A DNA stretch of 64,000 nucleotides from Hymenopus coronatus (taxonomy: Eukaryota; Arthropoda; Insecta; Mantodea; Hymenopodidae): the NCBI GenBank assembly GCA_030762935.1, contig CM060900.1, positions 437,527,259 to 437,591,258 on the forward strand, in the 5' to 3' direction. The notes below the pieces were generated by a model, which was not told where the DNA came from, ran no database searches, and saw only the letters and a program-made list of their open reading frames with translations. Shown here piece by piece: positions 35,514 to 47,084 of this stretch. The stretch's first letter is position 1, and each line of letters opens with the position of its first letter. The translations under genes and the position numbers were made by a program.

Positions 35514-36969
35514 GCGGAGGAAGAAGTAACGGGTCCGTATCTATCTTTACCGGGGCGGAACGAGAGGGTTGGGTCCCACCGGTCGCCACTGCTGGAGTAG
35601 ACTGGCTATCACCGGAGTGGCTGTGTTGCAGTTCGCGTACTTTTAGCCTAGGGTCTCGTGCAGAACAAGACCCCCATCCCACAGGTGAAACTGTGTCTCG
35701 GATATCAGGAGGTACGTTGGGACAACTGGCCCCAGAGCGGGCCTCAACAGTAACCTCCTCTGGCAATTGCGCAGCTTTCAGCCCTGGTGCCAGCCCTCCA
35801 TCATCACCAAAGTTAGAACTCCCTGCGTCACTTCCAGCATCCCGGGAATCGCATGACGACCTGCTTGCTGTTTCCTCCATGCTAAGCGACGCAGACGACA
35901 CTGCTGTCTGCGGCTCGCTCAAAAAAGTCGATGCCACTGGCGTCATTAGCTGTGGTATAGGCTGTTCTGCCGGAATAGTGTACTGCTGTTCTGCCTCCAT
36001 GTCTTGCTCAGTTTCCAGCTGGCTGCTCCTGGACAATTTTGCACCACTCGTTTTGCGAAGCTTTGCGCGCTTACCACTCTGTTGTCCAGTCGGCCGTTTC
36101 TCTACCCCTGCAGCTACATCAACAACTAGTGGATCAGAACCGACCTGCTCTATCCCCTCGGAGGTGGGCGGAAAACAGCGTTTACCGGCGACTTCGCGGA
36201 GCACAGTTGCATACTCCCTATGCTGCTCATGCACGGACTCATCCTGGGTCTCACCATGCTGCTGAGGTTCAATTGACACGGAAGGCTGTACACGGACATT
36301 CAAAGGTGTGAAACTGTCATTCTGCTGGTCAGTTACCGGAGAAACGGGTGCCAAGTAGTTCCGATGTCCAACAGTCACCGGGCGCACATTAGTGGAGCGG
36401 TGAGGGCAGACTTCCTTCAGATGTTCCACACTATTACCGACATAACATGAGCGTGGCTGTCCAGCATAAGACACGGATAATCTATAGCTGCCAATGACAA
36501 GAAAGCTAGGAATAGTCGTCTTCAGTTGCATTTTAACCGTACGTATACCGTTAAACACTGGAACACGATAATGACGGCCCCATTGTTCTTTTCGGACATC
36601 ATACACTGTCCCATAACGTTGCAGTGTTTGCTTTAACACCTCATTCGGAAGTTCAGGTGGAACGTCAAAAACACGCACAGATAGCGCATTACCGGTCGCG
36701 TGGTCAAGTATTACTTTAGTTATTTCCCCATTCATTTAGGTGAAATTCGTTTCGTCCGAGAAGGTATTTAAAGTCTTCTCTAACAGGAGTGCTGATATCA
36801 GTTTTACGTAAATTGCCCGTTCACTGGTGATTAACTGAATGGTGTCCACTTGTTCCGCATTTAACCGTAAGGTATCAGCAATAAAGTCATGTACCTCATA
36901 AGCTGTCGGTCTCGTTGCATTTAACGCAAATTTAACTCTAATTGTATTCTTCCTGGCGTACATTTCCAT
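35416..36969 (-). pseudogene. LINE ORF1: RNA-binding protein with RRM-like region and zinc knuckle, broken by one stop
   Basis: ORF1 products of this LINE type bind element RNA and form the ribonucleoprotein particle. The frame starts at ATG 36,969 and encodes 77 residues with an RRM-like look (IRVKFALNATRP..., then a beta strand near ERAIYVKL). It then meets TAA at 36,736-36,738 and continues in the same frame for 439 residues from the adjacent ATG at 36,735. The second part begins with another RRM-like stretch (LSVRVFDVPPELPNEVL, then PVFNGIRTVKMQLK). A CCHC-type knuckle follows at residues 97-110, where the second Cys is Gly (C97, G100, H105, C110). After that come about 300 low-complexity Ser/Gln/Glu-rich residues with a basic GKRAKLRK patch. 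The two parts together match one continuous ORF1, so the stop is most simply a disabling mutation. The ORF1 end overlaps the ORF2 open frame by 98 nt. Confidence 0.85.
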
Positions 36970-37150
36970 TTTTCACAGAGAAAGTACTCTGTAACACACA
37001 AATATAACACAAAAGTATTGACAAAGGGTTGTAGACAAAGCGCGGTAAGTCCCTCTTGCACTCACTCGCTGTCACTGCACCACCACTTGTAAACAACACT
37101 AGAGCTTCCTGGTAGCGTCCGCTCGGACCGGGCGCACAAACCAGACTGGG
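36970..37150 (-). promoter_or_regulatory. Probable LINE 5' leader / internal promoter region
   Basis: The region upstream of the ORF1 ATG on the minus strand is richer in G+C and CpG than the DNA beyond it (e.g. the CGGTCCGAGCGGACGC stretch near 37,115). An internal promoter is normal for autonomous LINEs. No specific promoter element was identified, and the outer limit is where composition returns to AT-rich. Confidence 0.4.
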
Positions 37151-39152
37151 ACTTGACAGGAAAAACTTCAGTTCGACAAATTCGCATCTTGCAAAGTAAA
37201 AAACGAAGTTAAGCAGCAGCTAAGCAGCAATGCAAGAAGAAAAGAACAGAAAAGGCAGCTGCAGCTGCATGAAAAGGAAAAGGAAAGCTGTGGATCTAAC
37301 AAAACTAACTGATGACTTTTAATTCATTCAAATCTTTCCTTGTTTTCTCGTTATTGATATTTTCAGCATTTTGCTTCCTGTAAGATGCTCCTTGCGCAGC
37401 AGATTTTCTGATACCCAAATAAAATTTTCTGCACATGTTCACAGAGGTACAATAAATAATAATTGTCCTAGGTTTTATCGTCATATATATTTAACCATTT
37501 TTTTTTCAATTTTCAAACACAACACTTATATTTTTAGGATAAAAAACACATTCATAAGTTGAAAAATCTTTGGAGCCTAAACTAAAGGACACACAGAGAA
37601 ACCTAGAGCAATTTAAAAAATTAGATGTATTTTGAACCTAGGTTTAAAATATTAGACCAATATTTTATTATTATTTTTTTTTTTTTTTTTTGTCGCAAGG
37701 GATGTTTTAGTGACGTGATAAAGACATAAACAAATTTGACTAAAACTTCCAAACTATTAGAGCAAAATTGATTAAAGTTTCAATGTAACTGCATTATATT
37801 ACATCTGTGGTATAAACTTAAAAAGATAGCAGTATTAGTTCCGAATTTCAAACTCAGTTATACATGTCCTTAAGGAAGCAATATGAATTTCAGTATCATC
37901 TGAGCAACGTTTATAATTCGTGCTTTTAGTCGCTTGTTACTTGCTGTGAACAATGACTTATATTCTCTATAATTGGACACTAGAAGGCTTAGGACGTCGT
38001 TTCTCTTTGGCAAGGGGAAAAAGCCTTAACCACACTGCTAGTTGAAAACCCAGTTCGATATAGCACTCTCTTTACTTCTATGTGGTTAATACCGAATACC
38101 TAAAAGCCTGTGACTCTGATGTGGTTGGCTTCCATTATAAGGCACATCACTTGGGAAAAGTAAAATCTCAAAGGCTGCTCTTTGCAACAAACATGCATTT
38201 TGCATGACCTTTCCAAGTTTCAACCAACCGTTCTTTCAGATAGGAATTTCCTCTTTACTGTGTCTTTGCGGAAAAGTTGTCTCAATTGATTAATTAGTAT
38301 ATGCTATGCAAAAATGGAAACTTGCCTTCTGAAATAAAGGACATATTTTCTTCTATACTTAATACGTTTAATTTCATGTGTAATGTGGTGTGGAACTAGA
38401 GCAAGACTAAGTAGGTCTCAGAAATTCATTACATTGAAGCCTTTAACTCTAGAGTAAAATATAAAAAAGAAAATAGCTGAAACAATTTTCCTATTCTACA
38501 GTCCGGCTGGTTTTGTTGAAATGTGTTGACTGCCTAATCCTAAGCCGTAGCACTTCTATCGACTTTCTGAGTGATTCCGCGTGACTATATTGCAACTTCT
38601 TTTTTAAATAGAAGATGCTCATTACTTGAGCTTTTTTATTATCAAATAGGAATTTTGTTTTTGGTTTTATGTATATAGTAAAAATTAAATTATAGGTTAT
38701 AAAGAATTTAAAAAGAATTCAATAGTACCTAGATAAATTATAGCTATAATTGTTGTACCTAAATTAAATTCATCTTGTAATGCTTTCAAATATTACACAT
38801 TGTTAGTAAGCGGCGGTAATATACATATGCGTCCATTAGGGATTTCTTGGAGTTTGAAGTACGTGATTCACCAGCGTCTGCGGCAGTTCTTCCAAACCTG
38901 TGAAGCGGATTTTCTTTGTTTTCCATATTTCACCGCTTCCATTCATCAATGAAGAGCTTATTATCAAAGGCGAGGCATACCCCAAAAGTTCAATACCAAT
39001 TCGTTCTACCGCCACCGTAAGCCTAATATCGCAGCTCCACGCATGAGCATTCATATCTCTGGTTCATGTTCTGTCCATTGACGCCATTACAGCCGGATCG
39101 TGTTGTGTTCAAGCTGTAAGTGATTTTCGAAATAATTTCTTATCTCACTGAC
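37151..39152. other. Unassigned AT-rich stretch
   Basis: A T-rich run (about 37,674-37,691) and nothing else distinctive. A 72-codon minus-strand open frame (39,054-38,836) next to the mariner relic has no motif I recognise. Confidence 0.5.
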
Positions 39153-39522
39153 TGTGAAGTGTGGTACGCTCTATAATACAGTTTGAAGGCAAGGAATGTT
39201 AAGCTAGCTGAAATTCATTATCAATGTGTAGAGATTTACGTTAAAATATAACCACGGATGGAATGGGGAGAACGTGAGTTAGGCAATTCAGTGATAGACG
39301 ATCCAATGTCCATGACGAAGCGCGGAGTGGGCGGCCTTCTGTTGTCACAGATGGTTCGATTGAACAAGCGAATAAGGCATTTCGTGAAAGCAGACAACAG
39401 ATAGAAACGGACACAATAAGAATTCTTTGTGATGTATTTCCACAAAACACTTAAGCAGCGGCGACAGGTTTCTTTGAAGAGAGCATACAACATGTTGTTC
39501 CCCGCTATAACAAATTAGATTA
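39153..39522 (+). pseudogene. Mariner-family transposase, N-terminus fused to C-terminus by internal deletion
   Basis: Frame 1 (39,153-39,239) gives CEVWYAL-stop-YSLKARNVKLAEIHYQCVEIYV, the first helix-turn-helix of mariner-type transposases (KxIKxAEIHxxLxEVYG). A frameshift before 39,281 leads to RQFSDRRSNVHDEARSGRPS and VVTDGSIEQANKAF, the conserved 'GRTxVHDExRSGRPSxVTD' linker and start of the second HTH. It runs to FPQNT and a TAA at 39,452. In the same frame directly after this comes AAATGFFEESIQHVVPRYNK, the extreme C-terminal block of mariner transposases (FFxxGIxKLVxRYxKC). The roughly 200 residues of the catalytic domain between them are missing. This is therefore a deletion derivative that could at most have moved in trans. 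Terminal repeats were not identified. Confidence 0.75.
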
Positions 39523-41234
39523 AGGAATGCTCATTCATGTACAAATAAATGTTGTGAAAGAAAATATTTTAAGTATTTTCTCCAAACCGGTCCTTTCTTT
39601 CTGGACATACCCCGTACCATTTCCCTTGCATCGGAGTGCACAGGATGACCTAGTCTTCCAGCACTAACTTGGAACAACACGAAAGCCAACAAATAAACAG
39701 GACTAAACACATAATAAACATTATCATCTTTCTCTGTCAATAAAAATTACTTTATCTAACTCAGAAGACCTAGAATTACTCATAACACATTTCTTTGTCT
39801 GACTGAGAATAGGGAATAGTGGATAGCTACCCAGATCTTTGCCACCCCTCTCCGCTTTACACAGCGAGGTGGCGAGAAGTAGGTCATGTTTCAAGATAAC
39901 CCAGATATACTACAATACTCCATTAACACCGGATGTCATGAAATTTAATTTAAGGACAATGGAACATGAGCAAAGTACAGCCTTTGTGTTCAACTATAGG
40001 CACCTCAAAATCAGAATTTGAGGGATTCTGTAGTTATTAGGTAGTACAATCGCAGCATCTGTACATAATAGAAATGTTTCTTAACATGCTGAGAGCGCAA
40101 AATGTAATACCAGTTGATATTTTAAGTCAATATTCTCTAAAAATTGAAATTTGAAGCAAACAGAAAAGTTATTATTTAGAACATGCAGTTGCCACAATTT
40201 TTGGGGCAGATCTTCCATTTTTCATGGTACATAAAGGACCTATTAATGAAAAAATGAATGGATTATTTTTTTTATTTGGTGAGGTATTAGCTCTAAATTA
40301 ATAGCAATAAAAGGAAAATATTCTGATTCATGAAATGCAAAATTTCAAATTATTAGACATTCATTTCCCCCCCCCCACCATTATGTTGGATTTTCCACTG
40401 ACTTTCTTAGAGAAACCGAGTATTTACGAGAACGTTTTTATTCACATAGTGTCACATATGCAAAGTTTTGGTAGGCTCAGCTCCTAAACTATACAATCTA
40501 AGGAGATAAAGTTTGGCAATGGTATTTTCTATATTATTTACGGCTGTTAAATATAGTTTTCTTGCCATTATTCATTAGGATTACTTTTAGTTTTTTTTCA
40601 AACGCAAAACAAAATTTTGTAACCAAAAGTTGTCATTTAATCACTATGTGCATTTAACATAAATTGGAGTTTAATATTAACTAACTTTAAAAAAAAATAA
40701 TGAGTTTCTATCTGGAGCCGTTTTCTCGCTGAGTGTGACTGAACTTCTGAAAATGTCAAACAGAGAAAAATGAGGTTAAATTAAACCCAATCAGGAAAGA
40801 AAATGATTGCAAGAGTTTAAATAATTGTTTCCAATGGTAGTTTGAAGGTGCAACTTCGGAATTTTACTCTTCAAGCGTCAATGTATAGAATCAGCAAGAA
40901 ACAAAAATTAAAAAAAATTAATCTACATCCAGGTGTTGGTTCCCCTTAAACTCGTTGGCTTTTACTTTCATAAAAATAGGTATATCCCTCTAACCTCAGC
41001 ATTTTCTGAGTAAAGAAAAGTTCTAAAATTATGCTTGTGGAAAATGCAAAATAAATAAATAAAAAATAAAGTGGGGAAATAGCTGTTGCTGTTTAAAGGA
41101 TTTAAACATTGAGAATCCGTATGCTGAATTCAGAATAGATTTTTGTAAAAAAACAACACTAAAACCTTTCTTTTTGCAGCCGTTTACTTGTCCTATTATC
41201 CTAAAAACGTTTCATTGATGACGATATTTTGCTT
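39523..41234. other. Unassigned AT-rich stretch
   Basis: Only homopolymer runs (e.g. a C tract at about 40,370-40,378) were seen. Confidence 0.5.
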
Positions 41235-42017
41235 TCTCCAGCAGTATGTACAATACACATGTAGCCAGTGCAGATGTATTCCACCCAAAAATTCGATACC
41301 GAGATGTGTTTATAAAAAGGCCCTTGTGTAGACAGCGCAATTCAAAACCGATGATTCAGTTAAATACCAAACTTGCTATTTATGTTCAGCATCTTCCAAG
41401 AATGTGACACAAAAACATTCCGGAGAAATCCCCCATTTCAAATTAATCTTTACATGGGACATTTTTCAAAATTCTCGGTTTTTTAAAAAAAGAATAACGA
41501 TGCTGTTTAAAATAGCGTGAAAAATAAAATGCATATCCCGAATTTCTTGCAAATAGCCCCTGAAGTACTTTTCATTTTGAATAACGTTTGCATAACTGGT
41601 AATCCATATCATACTCTCTACAAAAATGAAGATCTCGTTAAAGTACCATTCGTGTCATATACAGTTTTTGTGGAATTCCATTTCCGATGTATTCCTTGCT
41701 CCGAAGTAAAATATATAATACCTTAACCTTTTCTAAAATGGGAAATCGTAATTCACGTTTTTTATCTTGGTCATTGTAAAAGAAGGGAATTGCAATTGTT
41801 TGTCATAGCGACCAGTTTTTAAAGGATTTGATTTCGCTTTAGCCTATGATATTCCATTATTTCCCTTCTTCTTATCAGGAATTAAGTAATAATCCCATTC
41901 TTGCTACTTTTATTTTGATTAACATGAAGTAGAGAGAACAGTAGGATATTTTAAAGTATATTTTTGCAGAAATAGCAGAGAAAATAATGTAAATGGAACA
42001 CATTAGATTTTTAAATT
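41235..42017 (+). repeat. Dispersed family A, copy 7
   Basis: GTATTCCACCCAAAAATTCG and TACCGAG mark the start. The family order is then kept to AATGGAACACATTAGATTTT. Confidence 0.85.
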
Positions 42018-42654
42018 TGGTAGTAAAAAGAAAAGTTTTGTCAGACTGATGGTAGTAGTAATATTTGCCAGTAATTCTTACTGAATACGCTACAACAGAT
42101 GGATCATGACTGATAATATATGAAGTGTAACGATAATTAAAGAACAACATTTAATAAAAAAAAACTTTGCAGACCTAAGTTTAGGATATCTCTCCATCAT
42201 TTGTCAATTCTGAGGACGAAAAGAAAACCTGATGAAAGCCTTCATTACGTGGACTAGTCTTAGTGGGATTTAAACTGCAGACTTCCCGTTAATGAGTCCA
42301 TACATAAACGCCTTCAGTCCCCCGTCTTGATTAACAAAGAGTTTAAAAACAAGAGGTTATTTTAAGAGAATAATCTTCTCAGACATCATTTAGGTACTTC
42401 GTGTTTGTAAGTTCTTATAATGGGTTAGAAATGTTAAAACTTCCTTCTTTTTTTAACTTAATGTACACTCTCGTGCATAAAATATGGTCAATTATTATTA
42501 TGGAACAGAGATATTTCTGATTTTAATTGTTTTTTTCACACAATCCGTGTTTTTTTTATATTTAATCAATATTAATTGACCACAGTAGTTGGCTATACAA
42601 TGAATCCTTGGATTTAAAGCACTTAAGACATTTTAAGTCGCCATTGGGGTATGT

Positions 42655-42815
42655 CATCTTAAAATAATTTGAGATCACCTTGTGGTTTACCAGGAAACAT
42701 GCAAGTCAGTTGAGAAATTTAAAGCCGTGCCGGCATATTGTCATGCTAGCTCAGTTGTAGAGCAACCGGATTAGAGACAGGGAGATCCGTGGCTCAAATC
42801 CCGGCTATGGTACTG
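42655..42815 (+). mobile_element. tRNA-like SINE family 6 with a conserved leader before the tRNA part
   Basis: The leader GTGGTTTACCAGGAAACATG, then GCAAGTCAGTTGAG, precedes a tRNA-like segment with A-box CTAGCTCAGTTGTAGAGC and B-box GTGGCTCAAATCCCGGC. The same leader and head occur on the minus strand at 61,372-61,500. The D-arm-like GCTC/GAGC pairing is present, but acceptor pairing is not, so it is not called a tRNA gene. Confidence 0.55.
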
Positions 42816-42849
42816 AATGTTTCAGTCTGACTCTACCTATCCAGAGATA

Positions 42850-43130
42850 TTGCTGTTGATACTGACTAAATTTCACTACACTCTTTACAAACGTGACCAA
42901 CCATCTTTGTTTCTGGAACATACTACTAGCCACTGAATTAGCAAGTTTCTTACTTCCCCTAAAATATCACCAAATTGCTGAAGGGTAACATCACAACTTT
43001 AAAACTCGTATTTTCATTCACATTTCTAATTTTTATACCGGCTTGGTTATTTCCGTTCGATAACGCCATGTGTACACAGAGCACAAATAGTAATAGACAT
43101 AGAATTTCTGATTGTCTGTAGGTGCATTTA
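42850..43130 (+). repeat. Dispersed family B, copy 4 (second half)
   Basis: AGCCACTGAATTAGCAAG, CTAAAATATCACCAAATTGC and GGGTAACATCACAAC match copy 2 in order. It follows directly after the SINE at 42,655-42,815. Confidence 0.6.
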
Positions 43131-43579
43131 TAGGGCGTGACTTCTAAGATCCGCTGGTCCCTCCATCACTCTAATTGGGGAAGAGGTTGTAGCTTACTGT
43201 TGTAGTACACGTTACCTAATCTCGCTTCTAGTTGAGTAAGGTGGCTATACATATTAGCGAATGAGTTGACAAACACAGCGTAGGTAGGCTCTATTGGTTT
43301 GATATAGAACACTCGCCTGCAAGGTGACAATAACATAAAAACATGACGTAATAAAGTACCCTACAAACGGTAAGGAATGCGGTGTACGGAACAAGATAGT
43401 GCCGGTTTCTTTTTGTGCCTTTTGTTCATGTCGCTGATGAAGCCTCTCATTCACGTGAGTATCGCAGCTGCTGTGCTGTTTAACGACACGTGACAGTAAT
43501 TCGTTACCATTTTCTCTAGAATTGCGATTTATGGTGTAATTGCTTTAGCCGTTCCTCATATACCAATAGTCGCAAAATC

Positions 43580-43725
43580 CTTTAACAGAGACGGTATATG
43601 GACCACCCTTCCATTTCGCAACGTTTATATCATCGTTCATTAGTTGTGTTTATGTCCATTACATAGAGAAGGGGTCAAATTTTGGTTACCTAAAGCCTTA
43701 CGGAGAAAAAATTTGATGTAATTTG
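43580..43725 (+). repeat. Dispersed family B, copy 5 (first half)
   Basis: CCATTTCGCAACGTTTATAT, GTTGTGTTTATGTCCATTAC and CTTACGGAGAAAAAA match copy 3. A further end fragment (ATGGGCTACTTTTTATGCAC) lies at 44,597-44,616, beyond family A copy 8. Confidence 0.55.
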
Positions 43726-43929
43726 ACATAAGTTTCTCTACAAATTATTTGTACAAAGTTTATTCAAGATTTGAATCTTTCTCGGTGTTGGTTATTAATG
43801 ATGGCTTCACAGGATAACAATCGAGGCGTTAAATTATAGTCGTAAAAATCCAAGTTTTCGACAACCTTAACTCGGTGGCCTTCGTCAGTTCCCTCGGTCA
43901 GTTTAACTTGGTTACTATTCCGTGAAGCC

Positions 43930-44575
43930 AACATAAAATGTTTGTTCCTTTATCTATATCGAGGTATTCGAGATATGAACATTAGCAGAAATGGAATGCA
44001 TTAGTTCCTTCAAAATAGAAGGGAAATACGGTCTCTGTGTGAAACAATTGAAATTCGCCTCGCTTTGTACGGCCACTATTAAAATAAAAGAAAGGTTAAA
44101 CGAAGGATAATCTGCCGTTTGATAAAAGCTGAAGTAGCTTAAAGTTGAAATCAATAATTAGAAATATTTCGGAAACGGATAACTCTACAAAAAAGTATGT
44201 GATATAAATTGTGTGCTTTAACGATATCTAAATTTTTATGTAAGTAGTTTTCATCTATCTCTATTTCTGAGAAAAAACAAACTTTTCAAAAACATGTCCA
44301 TGTAAAGATTAGTTTGGGGTAGGGGATTGTTTTGAAAATCTTCGTGTCGCTTCCTTGGAAGAGAATAAACTTAAAAACAATATTTTGGAAATTAACGGTA
44401 TTTTCGTTTTTGAGCCAAGCTATCCACAGGAATATAAATATGGAACCTTTATTAATAAAGGTTTTTTGGATTCACGGGACCTTAAAACACAGATTACCGG
44501 TGAAATTTCAGTATCGAATTTTTAATGAAATACAATTCTTTCTCTACCTACAATATGTGTAGAGAAAGTAAAAAA
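43930..44575 (-). repeat. Dispersed family A, copy 8 (central deletion)
   Basis: This minus-strand copy has both ends present, but several internal segments are missing between 44,220 and 44,340. It faces copy 9 at a distance of about 360 nt. Confidence 0.8.
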
Positions 44576-44937
44576 ACATTATGAAATCTAAGGGAATGGG
44601 CTACTTTTTATGCACGCAAGTGTACAGTTCACTCCCGCGGAATACTCTATGAAACATATGAATAGATCTATTCTCCAGAAATTCTTTAATTATATCTGCG
44701 ACTTCAACAATACCGATAAAATTATGAAATATTCTATTTAGATACTGTATACGACAAGAAAGACTAAACTCAACAGTATAGTTTCCGAATGTTGAGGAAT
44801 ACACCAACTAACTCTGTTACAACATTAATCGTGTCCAAATAAACAAGTCCATCCATTCATAGACTCAAAACATGTATGAGAACTAAAAGCTAACGGAGCA
44901 TTCATAGATTATACTACCCTAATTTTACTTCCTCTAG

Positions 44938-45775
44938 TGCTTATGTACAACCTATGTAAAGGTAGAGAAGATATTGTATTCCACCCATAAATCGACACCA
45001 AAATTTCTACGGAAGTAATGTTTTGAGATGCCATGAATCCAAAATAGCATTTTTAGAAAACGTGACGTGTGTGTTTGGACAGCATAGCTCAAAACCGAAA
45101 ACACCGTCAAATACTAAACCTGGTATTTAAGTTTAGTATCTCCAAAGAATTCGACAAGAAGACTTTCAAGAAAATCCCCCTCCCCAAAGTACCCTTTATA
45201 TGGAAAAAATTTCGAAAACTTTGCTTTTGTTACAAATGGGTCTAAGGATTTTGATTAAAATAATGTATATAAAAGATATTTACAGGACAAATATAATGTT
45301 TATCTTAAATTTCCTGAGAATATCCCTGAAGTCCATCTTCATTTTGACTGACCTTTGCATAACTGGTAAACCGTAACGGATAGACAAAAACTTACTACAC
45401 AAAAAATGTAAAGCTCGTCAAAACACGCAATTTATGTATTTTACATTTTTGTTGTAGAGCTAAGCGTTTCCGAAATATTCCTTATTATTGATTTCAGTTT
45501 TGAAATGCTTCTACTTTTCTCAAACAGGAATAGGTGCGTATTTATTTTGCTTTACTCTGGACCATGCAAAGAAGCGAATTTCAATGACAATTGCATAGCG
45601 ACAGCTTTTTAAAATATTTTGCAATTGCTTTAGCATGGTGTATTCCATACTTAAATTCTACTTATAAGGGACTAAGTAATAAGACCGGTCCGCTAATTCT
45701 GAATGTTTTGATAAAAACATGTGATTGTAGAACAGGTAGAGAAATCATGTGAATGGAATACGTCAGATTTTTCTC
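44938..45775 (+). repeat. Dispersed family A, copy 9
   Basis: GTATTCCACCCATAAATCGA marks the start, and GTGAATGGAATACGTCAGAT the end. It is followed after about 65 nt by copy 10 in the same orientation. Confidence 0.87.
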
Positions 45776-45839
45776 TCGTTATGGAGCCCTTCCTTACGTT
45801 CTAGTTAGAATCTCCTCGGTTGCTGCTCTTTATACCTTC

Positions 45840-46692
45840 TCCAGCATGCATATACAATATAATAGTAGATAGAAAGTTATTGTATTCCACCCAAAAATGT
45901 GATATAAAGATGTCGCAAGAAATACCTGCTTTGAGACCCTCTGAATAAAATAAGGGTCCACAAATGTGTGTGTTGTGTGCAGCATAACTTGATTCAATGC
46001 CAAACTTTGTGTTTAATTTCAGTATCTTCCAGGGATGCGACACGAAGATATACCCCTACCCCTAAATACCTTTTATGTGAAACGTTTTTCGAAAACTTTG
46101 GTTTTCTCAAGAATGGGTCTACCAATTTTTATTTTAGTACCATATCTTTATGATATTTTCATGACAAACAAAATACATATCTTGAATTTTCTGGGAATAT
46201 CCTCTGAAGGCCTCTTCATTTTGGAGACTTTCGTGTAACATTATTTATAAGAGATAGTCAAACGTTTACTACGCAAAAATACAGATACCGTTAAAACATA
46301 GAGTTTGTCATATACATTTTTGCAGAGTTATCCGTTTACAATACATTCTTTGTTTTCAGTTTTGGTTTCAGTTTTAAACTACTTAAACTTTTCTCAAAAA
46401 GGAAGTCATCCTTCGTTTCATACATATATTGTTTTACTCTTAGACAAGCAAACAGAACCAAATTTTAATTGCTTCTCACAGAGATAGCTTTTAAAATATC
46501 TGACTATCGTGTTAGCCTAGTGTATTCCCTTATTTCCCTTCTTCTTACAAGGAAGGAAGTAATAAGGCAATTTCTGGTAATGTTTATCTGGATTAGCACG
46601 ACGTAGATAAATGAATAATCTTTTGTAAGAATAGTTTGTAGAACAGGTAAAAAAATCGTGTGAGTGGAGCACATCAGATTGTTTTATATAGA
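45840..46692 (+). repeat. Dispersed family A, copy 10
   Basis: The start TAGTAGATAGAAAGTTATTG and end GTGAGTGGAGCACATCAGAT are both present, in the usual block order. Confidence 0.87.
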
Positions 46693-47084
46693 TGATACAG
46701 ACCTTCCTTATAAAAATCTTATTTTTTCGTCTACTTTATGTTAATATAGACGAATTTAGCATAATTAGTAGCTTTATTACATATTCCGTTGAAGTAATAA
46801 AGGGGAGGAATCCCAAAGTAACTCGGATATGAAGCTGAAATTCCATATTTCTTACCAGACATTGTGAGAAACAAATTAAAAGCGACAGTAGCTTAAAGAG
46901 AAGTTTATTCGACTACTTGAAGTAGATAATCGAACAACATTACCAATAAAAGTATTAACACGAATTCTACTGAAACATTTAAACCAGTATTAATAAATGT
47001 TTTAGCAATTATTGATGCGCAAGAAAGTTATTTGAGATTATTTATTTTAGAGATATCATTACATAAGCTTTAGGCTTTTATTGG

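Larger units (their letters stand above)
31907..37150 (-). mobile_element. Nearly full-length non-LTR retrotransposon (LINE), Tx1/L1-like, inactivated
   Basis: Read on the minus strand this is a complete LINE layout: a CpG-bearing leader (about 36,970-37,150), ORF1, ORF2, a short 3' tail with two AATAAA hexamers (31,954-31,959 and 31,926-31,931) and a 15-nt A tract (T run 31,907-31,921). The endonuclease and the reverse transcriptase, with its YADD box and a RPITLLNADYKLFAKVLANR block, place it in the L1/Tx1 part of the LINE tree, where ORF1 with an RRM-like region plus zinc knuckle is usual. It is clearly more GC-rich than its AT-rich flanks. The 5' boundary is an estimate, and I found no convincing target-site duplication by eye. 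Lesions: TAA in ORF1 (36,736-36,738), frameshifts in ORF2 near 33,955-33,970 and 33,060-33,103, and TGA at 32,304-32,306. It should be unable to move by itself. Confidence 0.9.

Noticed and set aside
35426..36265. 279-codon plus-strand open frame opposite LINE ORF1
   Set aside because: It is antisense to the low-complexity C-terminal part of ORF1. Its Ser/Cys-rich translation is a shadow of that composition.
36736..36738. Programmed stop-codon readthrough in ORF1
   Set aside because: The stop is TAA, the least readthrough-prone codon, and the element has three other frame lesions. Ordinary decay is simpler.
38836..39054. 72-codon minus-strand open frame next to the mariner relic
   Set aside because: It reads somewhat protein-like, but has no known motif and no partner exon. 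It may be part of the mariner 5' region.
42735..42815. Functional tRNA gene
   Set aside because: A- and B-boxes are visible, but acceptor-stem pairing is not. The same unit with extra conserved leader recurs at 61,372-61,500, which indicates a SINE.
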